Positions 41,997 through 50,757 of a stretch of DNA of 64,000 bases are shown here, piece after piece. Numbering within the stretch: the stretch's first letter is position 1; the number at the start of each line of letters is the position of its first letter. Below the pieces are notes generated by a model. The model searched no databases. It was not told where the DNA came from and saw only the letters and a list, made by a program, of their open reading frames with translations. Position numbers and translations under genes: made by a program. Source of the DNA: Pseudomonas cedrina subsp. cedrina (GTDB lineage Bacteria > Pseudomonadota > Gammaproteobacteria > Pseudomonadales > Pseudomonadaceae). The DNA is taken from contig NZ_MNPW01000003.1 of NCBI RefSeq assembly GCF_001983175.1, positions 310,001 to 374,000 on the forward strand. The letters run 5' to 3'.

Positions 41997-43233
41997 TCAC
42001 AAACGCCTGCTGGGCGCTGTACTTATCCTGCTGCTGTGCGGCGCGGGCCTGGCCCTGCGCAGCCCGGCATCCGACCCGGCCACGGCCACCGAGCAATGGT
42101 TGGCGGTAGAACCCGACGCACTGGTGCACCAGATCGGCCTGGTGGGCAAGATCGAGCCCGACACCACCGTCACCCTTACCGCGCCGTTCGACGGCAATGT
42201 GCAAGCCAACCTGGTCGAGCAAGGCCAGCGGGTCGAGGCCGGCCAAGTGCTGTTGCGCATGGACCCGGCCACCCTGGAGGTGCAACTGCGCGACGCCCTC
42301 TCCGCCCAGCTCAAGGCGCGGCGCACCGTGCAGGAGATGCAGGACTGGGACAACGGCCCCGCTGTCAGCCGTGCCCGCCGTAGCCTGCGCACCGCCGAAA
42401 TGACCGCCGGCAACACCCGGCGCAAACTCGCCGAAAGTGAAAACCTGTTTCAGCGCGGCATCATCCCGCGCAATGAGCTGGACGACCTCAGGCAACAGAC
42501 CCAACAGCAACAACTGGACCTCGCCTCCGCTCGCAGCGAGCTGCAACAGGCGATCGACCAGGGCAAGGGCGAATACCGCCAGATCGCCGATATGGAGCTG
42601 ACCAACGCCACGGTGAAATATGAAGCTCTGCGCACGTTGCTCGAAGGCCGGGAAGTCAAGGCGCCGTTCTCCGGCATCGTGGTACCGCCGCCCGGCAATC
42701 CCTCAGCCCAGGGTGGCGGCGGCAGCAACAACGCCCCGGTGCAGGCCGGCAGCAAGGTCAGCCAGGGCCAGGTGCTGTTTGGGCTGGCGAATATCGAGCG
42801 GCTGAAGATAGTCGCCAAGGTGTCGGAGCTGGACATCAACCAGTTGCACCAGGGCCAGGCAGTGGAAGTGTTGGGGGATGGTTTCGAGGGTGAGCGGCTG
42901 ACCGGCTCCGTCAGCGTCGTGAGCGGCTTGGCGGTCGCCAGCGACAGCCAGGGCAGTGCGCAATTCCCGGTGACCTTATCGATCCCCCGGCTCACGCCGC
43001 AACAGCTGCAACGCGTGCGGTTGGGGATGAGCGCGCGCTTGACCATCGTGACCTACAACAACGCACAGGCAATCGTGATTCCAAGCCAGGCCATCGGGCC
43101 GGACATGACGGTCCAATACCGCCAGGCGATGGATAAAGCGGTGGAGCGGGTGAAGGTGACAACCGGGCAATCGACGGCGCAGGGGGTCGAGGTGTTTGGG
43201 CTAAAGCCAGGTTTTGTAAAAATCGGCGGTTGA
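41986..43233 (+). CDS. periplasmic adaptor (HlyD/MacA family)
   Basis: 415 residues with an N-terminal membrane anchor (RLLGAVLILLLCGAGLAL, residues 6-23). The split lipoyl domain (DTTVTLTAPFDGNVQANLVEQGQRVEAGQVLLRMDP and EVKAPFSGIVVPP) flanks a coiled-coil hairpin of about 100 residues. A glycine-rich insert GNPSAQGGGGSNNAPV lies inside the lipoyl half, as in several MacA-like proteins. Overlaps the channel gene by 11 bases and is the last gene of the operon; a REPIN follows. Confidence 0.9.
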   Translation: MTTNHKRLLGAVLILLLCGAGLALRSPASDPATATEQWLAVEPDALVHQIGLVGKIEPDTTVTLTAPFDGNVQANLVEQGQRVEAGQVLLRMDPATLEVQLRDALSAQLKARRTVQEMQDWDNGPAVSRARRSLRTAEMTAGNTRRKLAESENLFQRGIIPRNELDDLRQQTQQQQLDLASARSELQQAIDQGKGEYRQIADMELTNATVKYEALRTLLEGREVKAPFSGIVVPPPGNPSAQGGGGSNNAPVQAGSKVSQGQVLFGLANIERLKIVAKVSELDINQLHQGQAVEVLGDGFEGERLTGSVSVVSGLAVASDSQGSAQFPVTLSIPRLTPQQLQRVRLGMSARLTIVTYNNAQAIVIPSQAIGPDMTVQYRQAMDKAVERVKVTTGQSTAQGVEVFGLKPGFVKIGG

Positions 43234-43246
43234 AACACCAATCCCC

Positions 43247-43364
43247 TGTGGGAGCTGGCTTGTCGGATCGCCGCACCGCTGCGATGGCATCTACTCGGTA
43301 TACCTGATCTACCGAGTCGTCTGCATCGCAGGCAAGCCAGCTCCCACACAAGCCCGCTCCCACA
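43247..43364. repeat. REPIN with a 16-base arm insertion plus an extra REP fragment
   Basis: Left arm TGTGGGAGCTGGCTTG is interrupted by TCGGATCGCCGCACCG (43263-43278) before CTGCGATGG resumes. The right arm (ATCGCAGGCAAGCCAGCTCCCACA) is normal and is followed by a short fragment AAGCCCGCTCCCACA of another REP family. Confidence 0.8.
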
Positions 43365-43365
43365 T

Positions 43366-44760
43366 TTAGATGCGTGTCAGCTTGGCGGCCAGCGCCTTGG
43401 CTTGAATCGCCACATCGGTCACCGCCGTGCTCTCCCACCACATCCCCCGCAACGGCGGGCCCATCGCAAACAGCCGCCCACTCACCTGGCCCTGGGCATC
43501 CAGCACCGCCCCCGAAGCATCCGCCGCAATCCCCAACGCCAATGGCCCAGGCCGGATCAACCCGCGCTTGAGCAACTGCTGCGGCAACGGCCTGGCCACG
43601 CGGCGCCAGTCGTATTCAATGCCGCTGGAGTTGATCAACGCCGCACCTGACACCTGCGTGATCGCGTGCTCGCCGCGGTAACGCAAGCGAATGCTCACGC
43701 CTTCAACCGAAGGCACCAGGCCTTTGAAGGAAGCCGCCCGAATCCGCAACCGCCCTGCTTCATGCAGCCGCGCCACCAGCTGCGCGCTCAACGGTGGCGA
43801 GCGGTGGTGATGGCTTTCCCACCAGGGGCGCACGTGGCGCACGAACTGACGTTTTTCACGCTCGCTGGCCTGGCTCCACAACCGACCGATATGTGCGCGC
43901 ACCGTGTCCAACGGCGCTTGCCAATCGATGCCCTGCGCTTGCGCGCTGCGGCACTGGCGACGCACTTCGCGCAGCAATTGCAAGGGGCTGCGCAGGCGAT
44001 GGTCTTCGCCAAGAAAATCCACCCAGCCCGGCGGTTGCCGGCGCACATGGGGGAGCAGGCCGTGGCGTGAAAAAACCTCGATGGGCCCACGGTGCCCGGC
44101 CTGTTCCAGGGACACCACCGCGTCGACCATGGTCAGCCCGGAACCGATGATCAGCACCGGCGCGTGCGGGTCGATCCGGGTCATCGCCGCCACGTCCCAG
44201 GGATCCACCGCCGCCGCGTTCAAACCGTTGGGTTCGGTCTGCGGCGTACGCGCCGCCGGGAACATGCCGGTGGCCAGTACCGCCAACGCACCACGCAGTT
44301 GCTGGCCGTCATCCAGGGTCAGCACGGTTGATGCATCATCCACCTGCAAGTCGACCACTTCGCCGCGCACATGCTCGACGCTGGACGCGGACTGCGCCTT
44401 GGCTTCGGCCAAACGTTGCTGGGCGTACAACCCGAATATCCCGCGCGGCGGAAACAGTTCGCTGATCGGCACCGGCTGCTGCGCCGACTCGGGCCAACCG
44501 CCGGCGCCGATATAGTCGGTGAGCCATTGGGTCAGGTCGTCGGCATTGTCCGGGTCGACGCTCATGCGCGCCGCATTGCCGTTCAGGGTATGTCCCAGTT
44601 CGACGGCGCTGTAGGCCTCGCCCCGGCCGAGTTCGGCGCGCGGCTCGATCACCAGGACCCGGCGCGTGCCCGGCAGGCGCAGCAGTTGCACGGCCAGCAT
44701 CGTGCCGCTCAGGCCGCCACCGATGATCAGCACATCGGCGTTGCGGGTGGATTCAGTCAT
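43366..44760 (-). CDS. FAD/NAD(P)-binding oxidoreductase
   Basis: 464-residue flavoprotein with two dinucleotide folds: ADVLIIGGGLSGTMLAVQLL at the N terminus (FAD) and APVLIIGSGLTMVDAVVSLE near residue 205 (NADPH). LNGNAARMSVDPDN near residue 58 and LAVLATGMFP near residue 163 fit the YdhS/FAD_NAD_binding_9 group. Substrate unknown. It starts 12 bases after the LivF-like gene and is the last gene of a seven-gene minus-strand operon, so it may act on the imported compound. Its stop lies next to the REPIN. Confidence 0.8.
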   Translation of the reverse strand: MTESTRNADVLIIGGGLSGTMLAVQLLRLPGTRRVLVIEPRAELGRGEAYSAVELGHTLNGNAARMSVDPDNADDLTQWLTDYIGAGGWPESAQQPVPISELFPPRGIFGLYAQQRLAEAKAQSASSVEHVRGEVVDLQVDDASTVLTLDDGQQLRGALAVLATGMFPAARTPQTEPNGLNAAAVDPWDVAAMTRIDPHAPVLIIGSGLTMVDAVVSLEQAGHRGPIEVFSRHGLLPHVRRQPPGWVDFLGEDHRLRSPLQLLREVRRQCRSAQAQGIDWQAPLDTVRAHIGRLWSQASEREKRQFVRHVRPWWESHHHRSPPLSAQLVARLHEAGRLRIRAASFKGLVPSVEGVSIRLRYRGEHAITQVSGAALINSSGIEYDWRRVARPLPQQLLKRGLIRPGPLALGIAADASGAVLDAQGQVSGRLFAMGPPLRGMWWESTAVTDVAIQAKALAAKLTRI

Positions 44761-44772
44761 GCGCGGTTGCCC

Positions 44773-45540
44773 TTACTGTTTGCCCAGGTAAATGTCATGC
44801 AAATCGCCTCGCGCCAGCAGTTCAGCGGCGCTGCCGCTTAGGGCCACGCGCCCAGTATCCAGCACGTAGCCGTGGGACGCATAGTTGAGCGCGACGTTGA
44901 TGTTCTGCTCGGCGATCAAAAAGCTCACCTGCTGTTCGCGGTTGAGTTGCGCAACGATCTCGAAGATCTCCTGCACGATCATAGGCGCCAAACCCATGGA
45001 CGGCTCGTCGAGCAGTACCAAAGTAGGACGCGTCATCAGTGCCCGGCCGATCGCGACCATTTGTTGCTCGCCGCCGGAGGTAAGCCCGGCGCGGGTGTGA
45101 CGCTTGGTCTTGAGCCGGGGAAACCAGGCATAGATGCGCTCGAGGTCGTGCTCCATGTCCCTGCGGCTCAGGCGCCGAACAAAGCCGCCGCTGCGCAGGT
45201 TGTCCTCCACGGTCAGTTGGCCGAACACGTGGCGCCCTTCCAGCACATGCACCATGCCCTGGCGCACGCGCTGGCTGGGGTCGATGCCGGCCAGGTCGGC
45301 GCCCGCGTACTCGATCACGCCACGGCTGACCTCGGCCCGCTCGGCACGCACCAATCCGGAGATCGCCTTGAGCGTGGTGCTCTTGCCGGCGCCATTGGCA
45401 CCGAGCAAAGCCACGATGGCGCCCTTGGGCACGCTCAGCGACACCCCGGCCACGGCGAGGATCGCGCCGTCGTAAATGACTTCGATATCATTGACCGTCA
45501 GCAGCGACGGGCTGGCGGAAACGCTGGCGGGCTGGCTCAT
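44773..45540 (-). CDS. LIV-type ABC importer ATP-binding protein (LivF-like)
   Basis: 255 residues. Walker A GANGAGKSTT near residue 48, signature TSGGEQQMVAIGRALM near 149 and Walker B LVLLDEPSMGLAP near 167. Belongs to the branched-chain amino acid (HAAT) importer family, whose members also take up amides, aromatic acids and other carboxylates. Begins three bases after the substrate-binding protein stop. Pairs with the LivG-like ATPase encoded at 48836. Confidence 0.92.
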   Translation of the reverse strand: MSQPASVSASPSLLTVNDIEVIYDGAILAVAGVSLSVPKGAIVALLGANGAGKSTTLKAISGLVRAERAEVSRGVIEYAGADLAGIDPSQRVRQGMVHVLEGRHVFGQLTVEDNLRSGGFVRRLSRRDMEHDLERIYAWFPRLKTKRHTRAGLTSGGEQQMVAIGRALMTRPTLVLLDEPSMGLAPMIVQEIFEIVAQLNREQQVSFLIAEQNINVALNYASHGYVLDTGRVALSGSAAELLARGDLHDIYLGKQ

Positions 45541-45543
45541 GGT

Positions 45544-46884
45544 TTATTCATCCCCGGTGCAGGTACGTGGCGTCAGGCCTTTTTCCTTGGCGAACGCGGC
45601 GGATTTTTCATCGATCAACGGGCGCAACAGGGCGCGGTCGGCGGCGATCCAGTCGCTGATCAGCGTCCAGTTGGCGCCGTCCCACTGCTGCACCCGCGCC
45701 GAGCCGCCGCCCTCGTGGTCGCGGCACGACAGCTTGAGGTTCTGCATCAGGCCCAGGTAGCCCATGTCTTTCAAGCGTGCATCGTCGATATTCAGGTGCT
45801 CCAGGCCCCAACGGCCTTCCTCGCCGTTGAGTGGGCGCTTGCCGAACTTGGCCTGGCCGGTGCGGATCGCTTCCACTGCCACGGCGGCGTTCACCAGGCC
45901 GGAGTTGTAGTAGACGCTGCCGAAATTCTTCAGGTCCTTGAGGTCACTGTGGCCCTTGTCGAGTACGAACTGCTTGAGGCGTTTGTGGATCTCGAAATCG
46001 GCACCCGCCGGGTACGGCGTGAGCGCCAGGTAACCCTTGGCAGCGGCGCCGGCCGGCAATACGTCCTCGCTGGAACTGGCCCAGATATCGCCGATGATGT
46101 GGTCCACCGGAAAACCGAAGCGCGCGGCGGTCTTTACCGCCACCGGCGTGGACACGCCCCAGGTGCGCAGGAACACCCAATCGGGGTTGGCCTGGCGCAC
46201 CTGGCGCCATTGCGCGGATTGCTCATTGCCGGGGTCGGCGACGGGAATCTGGATATTTTCGAAGCCGTACTTCTCGGCGAGCAACTTCAGCGGGCCGAGG
46301 GTTTCGCGACCGTAGGCCGAATCGTGGTAGACCGTGGCGATCTTCTTGCCCTTGAGTTTGTCGAAACCGCCTTCACGCTGGGCGATGTAGTTCACCAACG
46401 CCGACGCCTCGCTGTAGAAGGTCAGCATCACCGGGAAGTTATACGGGAACACCGTGCCGTCGGTGGCTTCGGTGCGGCCGTAGCCGAGGGTGATCAGCGG
46501 GATCTTGTCCACCTCCGCCCTTTCGCTGAGCGCATAGGCCGCCGGCGCGCCGTTGGGCTGGTACACCGCGACCGGTGCGCCATCCAGGCCATTCTTGAAG
46601 CGCTCGTAGCACTCGATGCCCTTCTCGGCCGTCCATTCGGTCTCGCATTCCTGCCACACCAGCTTGACACCGTTGATGCCACCTTCGACCTCGTTGATAT
46701 AACGCAGGTAATCGATCATCCCTGCCCACACTTGCACGCCGCTGGAGGCATAGGCGCCCACACGGTAGGTGGCCAGGGGAATGAATTGCCGGTCCGGCGA
46801 AGCCACTGCCTGGGGTACGGCGCCGGCCACTGCGGCCAGCGCAAACGCGGCGCCGACCAGGGAACGTTTCAAGGATGCACGCAT
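45544..46884 (-). CDS. LIV-type ABC importer periplasmic substrate-binding protein
   Basis: 446 residues with a signal peptide (KRSLVGAAFALAAVAGAVPQAVA, cleavage near residue 28). Type I periplasmic binding fold: IPLATYRVGAYASSGVQVWAG at the start, INGVKLVWQECETEWTAEKGIECYERF near residue 75. Longer than classical LivJ (about 365), and it matches the large binding proteins found with acyl-CoA-ligase-linked LIV systems. The ligand cannot be inferred from sequence alone; an aromatic or fatty acid is a reasonable guess given the neighbouring ligase remnant. Confidence 0.9.
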   Translation of the reverse strand: MRASLKRSLVGAAFALAAVAGAVPQAVASPDRQFIPLATYRVGAYASSGVQVWAGMIDYLRYINEVEGGINGVKLVWQECETEWTAEKGIECYERFKNGLDGAPVAVYQPNGAPAAYALSERAEVDKIPLITLGYGRTEATDGTVFPYNFPVMLTFYSEASALVNYIAQREGGFDKLKGKKIATVYHDSAYGRETLGPLKLLAEKYGFENIQIPVADPGNEQSAQWRQVRQANPDWVFLRTWGVSTPVAVKTAARFGFPVDHIIGDIWASSSEDVLPAGAAAKGYLALTPYPAGADFEIHKRLKQFVLDKGHSDLKDLKNFGSVYYNSGLVNAAVAVEAIRTGQAKFGKRPLNGEEGRWGLEHLNIDDARLKDMGYLGLMQNLKLSCRDHEGGGSARVQQWDGANWTLISDWIAADRALLRPLIDEKSAAFAKEKGLTPRTCTGDE

Positions 46885-46903
46885 GGAGATTCTCTTTTAT
46901 GGA

Positions 46904-47953
46904 TTAGAAACGCAGCGGCCACTGCCGCAGCCGATCGCGAAGGTTGTGCAGCAGGCGAATCAACCCTTCGGGTTCCTTGATCAGGAACACGATGATCAAC
47001 ACGCCAAAGATGATTTTCTGCAGGTTCTGCAACTGCCCCGCATCAACCGAACCCCCGAACAGCGCCTGCCCGGCATGGCTGAGGAAGATCGGCAGCAAAC
47101 TGATGAAGGCCGCGCCGACGAAGTTGCCGGCGATGCTGCCCATGCCGCCGATAATGATGATGAACAGGATCTGGAACGAGCGGTTGATATCGAAACTGCT
47201 GGCGCTGGCCGTGCCCAGGTAGGCAAAGGCCCACAGCGCGCCGGCTAGCCCTAAGTAAAACGAGCTGACCGCAAACGCCAAGCGCTTGTAGCGCACCACC
47301 GGGATACCGACCACGGCGGCGGCGGTGTCCATGTCGCGGATCGCCATCCAGTTGCGCCCGACCTGGCTGCGCACCAGGTTGATGGCCGTCCAGGTCAGCA
47401 ACAGCACCGTGACCAGGGTCAGCAGGTAACGGCCCAGAGGCGTATTGAGGTCATGACCGAACAGCGCCAGCTTCGGCGCGGAGATGGTGCCGGACGAGCC
47501 ATAGTTGTAGAACCAGGGGAATTTGACGAACAGCCACTCCAGGAAGAACTGCGCGGCCAGCGTGGTGACCATCAGGTAGAAACCCTTGATCCGCGAGCTG
47601 GGCAGGCCGAACAGCAACCCCACCAACGCGCTGATAACGCCCCCGCCCAACAGCGCCACCGGCAAGCCCAGCTCCGGCAGGCGCAGCAAAAATCCATAGG
47701 TGGCAAACGCCCCGACGGCCATGAAGCCGGCGGCGCCCACCGACGTTTGCCCGGTGTAGCCGGTGAGCAGGTTCAAGCCCAACCCGGCCAGTGACAGCAC
47801 CAGGAAGGGAATCAGGATCGCGTTGAGCCAATAGTCATTGCCCCACAGCGGCACCCCGATAAACGCCAGCGCCAACAGGCCGACCAGGCCCCAGGGGATG
47901 CGCCGCTGGATCAGCAGCAACGGCGCGGTGTCTTGTGCAACGGGAATCGACAT
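46904..47953 (-). CDS. LIV-type ABC importer permease (LivM-like)
   Basis: 349 residues from MSIPVAQDTAPLLLI; 26 upstream in-frame codons overlap the previous permease gene and were rejected. About nine hydrophobic helices. The LivM signature GLGLNLLTGYTGQTSVGAAGFMAVGAFATYG lies near residue 62 and GGMGSIAGNFVGAAFI near 275. The start codon is four bases after the LivH-like stop. Confidence 0.9.
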   Translation of the reverse strand: MSIPVAQDTAPLLLIQRRIPWGLVGLLALAFIGVPLWGNDYWLNAILIPFLVLSLAGLGLNLLTGYTGQTSVGAAGFMAVGAFATYGFLLRLPELGLPVALLGGGVISALVGLLFGLPSSRIKGFYLMVTTLAAQFFLEWLFVKFPWFYNYGSSGTISAPKLALFGHDLNTPLGRYLLTLVTVLLLTWTAINLVRSQVGRNWMAIRDMDTAAAVVGIPVVRYKRLAFAVSSFYLGLAGALWAFAYLGTASASSFDINRSFQILFIIIIGGMGSIAGNFVGAAFISLLPIFLSHAGQALFGGSVDAGQLQNLQKIIFGVLIIVFLIKEPEGLIRLLHNLRDRLRQWPLRF

Positions 47954-47957
47954 GGTT

Positions 47958-48839
47958 TCAGACTCGCTCGATGGCGCGCTCGCCGAACAGGCCGGCGGGA
48001 CGGATATACAAGAAGGCCAAGGCCAGTACATAGGCGAACCACGGCGTGATGCCGCCGCCGATCAGCGGGCCGATATACACCTCGGCGAGGTTCTCCGCCG
48101 CGCCGACAATCAGCCCGCCGACAATCGCCCCGCCTATCGAGGTAAAGCCACCGATGATCAACACCGGCAGGGCCTTGAGCACCACCAGCGACAAGGAGAA
48201 CTGCACGCCCTGACGCGCGCCCCACAGCAGCCCCGCCACCAGCCCGACAATCCCGGCCACTGCCCAGACGATCTGCCAGATGCGGTTGAGGTTGATACCG
48301 ATGGACAGCGCCGCCGTGGTGTCATCCGCCACCGCGCGCAGCGAGACGCCGATGCGGGTCTTGTTGAACAGCAGCGCCAGTACCGTCACCAGCACCACCG
48401 CGGCAGCGGCGGCGATCAGGTCGAATTGGCTGAGCATCAGTGGGCCAACGAACAGCGGCACGTCGTCGATGCCCAGATCCAGCGCGCGCACTTGCGAGCC
48501 CATCAAGCCCTGGGCCAGGCCTTCGATAATGAACGAGAGGCCGAGGGTGGCCATGAACAAGGTGATTTGCGAACGGTTCACCAGCGGTCTCAAGACCAGA
48601 CGCTCGATCAGCAGCGCGCCGATGATCATCACGATCACGGTCAGCAGCAGCGCCAGGGCAAACGGCACGCCCTGGTCGTGCAGGCTGACGAAGGTCAGCG
48701 CGGCGAACAGCAGCATAGAACCCTGGGCGAAATTGAACACGCCGCTGGCCTTGTAGATCAGCACGAAACCGATGGCGACCAGCGAATACATGGTGCCGGC
48801 GAGCAGGCCGCCGAGCAGGGTTTCGAAGAAGAACGTCAT
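47958..48839 (-). CDS. LIV-type ABC importer permease (LivH-like)
   Basis: 293 residues, about eight hydrophobic helices. GLLAGTMYSLVAIGFVLIYKASGVFNFAQGSM (residues 11-42) is the LivH signature, and GGFTSIGGAIVGGLIVG near residue 230 the coupling-loop region. Overlaps the LivG-like gene by four bases (ATGA). Confidence 0.92.
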   Translation of the reverse strand: MTFFFETLLGGLLAGTMYSLVAIGFVLIYKASGVFNFAQGSMLLFAALTFVSLHDQGVPFALALLLTVIVMIIGALLIERLVLRPLVNRSQITLFMATLGLSFIIEGLAQGLMGSQVRALDLGIDDVPLFVGPLMLSQFDLIAAAAAVVLVTVLALLFNKTRIGVSLRAVADDTTAALSIGINLNRIWQIVWAVAGIVGLVAGLLWGARQGVQFSLSLVVLKALPVLIIGGFTSIGGAIVGGLIVGAAENLAEVYIGPLIGGGITPWFAYVLALAFLYIRPAGLFGERAIERV

Positions 48840-49609
48840 GCGTGTGGGGCTCCCAGGTACGCCGCGATCACCCCGGGATTGGCTTGCACCTCGCTCGGTG
48901 TGCCATCGCCGACCTTGCGCCCGTAGTCGAGCACCACCACGTGGTCGGACAGGCCCATGACCACGCCCATGTCGTGTTCGATCAACACCACGGTAGTGCC
49001 AAGGTCGCGGTTCACGTCGGCGACGAAGCGGGCCATCTCCTGTTTTTCCTCGGCGTTCATGCCCGCCATGGGTTCGTCGAGCAGCAGCAAGCTCGGTCCT
49101 GCGATCAGTGCGCGGCCCAGTTCCACGCGTTTTTGCAGGCCGTACGACAGGTTACCGACCAGCACATCCCGGTGCGCTTGCAGGTCAAGCAACTCGAGAA
49201 TGCCCTGGCCACGCCGGCGGAACGCCAAGGCTTCGCGCCGCGCGCGGGGCAAGCCGAGGGCTTGTTCGATGAAGCTGCTGCGCATATGCCGCGACAGGCC
49301 GGTGAGGATGTTGTCGAGCACGCTCATTTTCTTGAACAGCGCGTTGTTCTGGAACGTGCGGCCAATGCCTCGACGCGCTGCGCCCAACGGATCGATGCGG
49401 TGCAAGTGCTGGTCTTCGAACACAATCTCACCGGCATCAAAGCGGTACACGCCATTGAGCACATTGAGCAGCGAGCTTTTGCCCGCGCCGTTGGGCCCGA
49501 TCAGCGCGCAGATCTCACCGCGCGCCACGTCGAAAGACAAGGCATTGATCGCCTTGACGCCCTTGAACGACAGCGAGATATCGCGCACCTGGAGAATGGC
49601 TTGGCTCAT
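48836..49609 (-). CDS. LIV-type ABC importer ATP-binding protein (LivG-like)
   Basis: 258 residues from MSQAILQVRDISLSFKG; ten upstream in-frame codons were rejected because MSQAIL matches family starts. Walker A GPNGAGKSS near residue 36, signature LSYGLQKRVELGRALIAG near 150, Walker B LLLLDEPMAGM near 170. Overlaps the ligase-like gene upstream and the permease gene downstream by four bases each. Confidence 0.92.
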   Translation of the reverse strand: MSQAILQVRDISLSFKGVKAINALSFDVARGEICALIGPNGAGKSSLLNVLNGVYRFDAGEIVFEDQHLHRIDPLGAARRGIGRTFQNNALFKKMSVLDNILTGLSRHMRSSFIEQALGLPRARREALAFRRRGQGILELLDLQAHRDVLVGNLSYGLQKRVELGRALIAGPSLLLLDEPMAGMNAEEKQEMARFVADVNRDLGTTVVLIEHDMGVVMGLSDHVVVLDYGRKVGDGTPSEVQANPGVIAAYLGAPHA

Positions 49610-50508
49610 GCGATGTCCCGTTTGAATTCGGCCAGCCACGTTGGCTGCGCAGGGGCTTTAAGCGGTTGCCAGATGTAGACCAGGCGCTGGAAACCCAGCA
49701 GCATGCGCACGCGATTTTTCAGCAGGCGACGCAGGCCGCTCTGCGGATGGGCGATGGCCCACTCGCACAGGCGCCGGCGCCAGGTACCGTGGGGCGCCAG
49801 GCGGCTCTCGATCTCATCGGCCAGGTGCTGCAAGCGTGCGGGCGACAACAGCAGGCCGGTGGGCGCCACCTCGCTGCGATCACGCCGTGCCGAGGCCGGG
49901 CTTTCCGGGAAGGCCAGGCCATGGCCGGTGTTTAGCCATTGCTCCAGCAGCACCGCAAGGCCGCCCTGCCAACCGGTGCCCTCTTCGCTCCACAGTGCGG
50001 TCTCGTCGCTGATTTTTCTCCAGCGTACAAGACGTTGCGCGGGAGCGACCGGGCCGAGTAACTGGGCAAAATCCAGCAGATTGGCCGACTGCCAATGCGC
50101 TATTTGCCGGCGGCCTTGCACATAAGAATGGGTGGGGCGAATGCGCCACAGGTGTTGCTGCAGCGCCTCGAGCTCCAGGTCATCGGCCAGGGTCAACACC
50201 TGCCCGCCGATGGAGTGGGCAGCCAGGGCCAGCAGCAACACGTTCGGCTCGAACGAACCGCTGAGGGCCAGTCGCGAATGCTCGCTGAAGCCCTGCTGGC
50301 GCAAGCCGTCGGCCAGGCGTTCCACGTCACGTAATGCGTCGATCCAGCGCCACGCATACCACTGGCCCTGGCGCTTGTGGCGCAGGGCGGTGTGCAGCGG
50401 CGTAATTTGCGCCCAGTGCCGCAGATGGTCCAAGGCCTTGGGCAAGTCGCCGAGCAGCTCGGCGGGCCATTCCAGGGCAGGCGGGCGTTTGAGTTCGTGC
50501 ACGCTCAT
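49606..50508 (-). CDS. internally deleted AMP-binding (acyl-CoA ligase-like) protein
   Basis: 300 residues from MSVHELKRPPALEW. The N-terminal 120 residues follow the entry part of long-chain acyl-CoA ligases (TPLHTALRHKRQGQWYAWRWIDALRDVERLADGLRQQG, then HSIGGQVLTLADD). After residue about 195 the text resembles a mid-domain piece (HGLAFPES, then VAPTGLLLSPARLQHLADEIESRL). The SGTTG/PKG ATP loop, the YGxTE motif and the C-terminal domain are all missing, so adenylation is not expected. Full ligases of about 650 residues often accompany LIV operons of this type. Here a short, in-frame version is kept at the head of the operon with a four-base overlap to livG. Confidence 0.7.
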   Translation of the reverse strand: MSVHELKRPPALEWPAELLGDLPKALDHLRHWAQITPLHTALRHKRQGQWYAWRWIDALRDVERLADGLRQQGFSEHSRLALSGSFEPNVLLLALAAHSIGGQVLTLADDLELEALQQHLWRIRPTHSYVQGRRQIAHWQSANLLDFAQLLGPVAPAQRLVRWRKISDETALWSEEGTGWQGGLAVLLEQWLNTGHGLAFPESPASARRDRSEVAPTGLLLSPARLQHLADEIESRLAPHGTWRRRLCEWAIAHPQSGLRRLLKNRVRMLLGFQRLVYIWQPLKAPAQPTWLAEFKRDIA

Positions 50509-50574
50509 AGGGGGCTTCCTATTGGTGTTCAAGCGTGCGGTGGTCCGCTGGCTATAGAGGGAATGACTGTGTGT

Positions 50575-50590
50575 TGCATGAGTCATGCCT
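50575..50590 (-). promoter_or_regulatory. sigma-54-type promoter for the LIV-type operon
   Basis: Minus strand AGGCATGACTCATGCAA (50590-50574): GG at -24 and GC at -12 with exactly 10 bases between (consensus TGGCACG-N4-TTGCA). It lies about 66 bases upstream of the first start codon. It is 14 of 17 identical to the promoter-like site at 58753-58769. Confidence 0.6.
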
Positions 50591-50757
50591 AGGCGCGAAG
50601 TCAGCTATTCATGGGGGGTGCACCGTAGTGCGACGCGCGCAGAGAGTGGCAAAGGAACAGATTGTTTATTCGCTGTTGCGGGATAAACACTTTGGAATGA
50701 TGAACGAAGCGCGCGGAGGTGCGCTGGGCGGGGATCGATCAAACAATGACGATTGAA

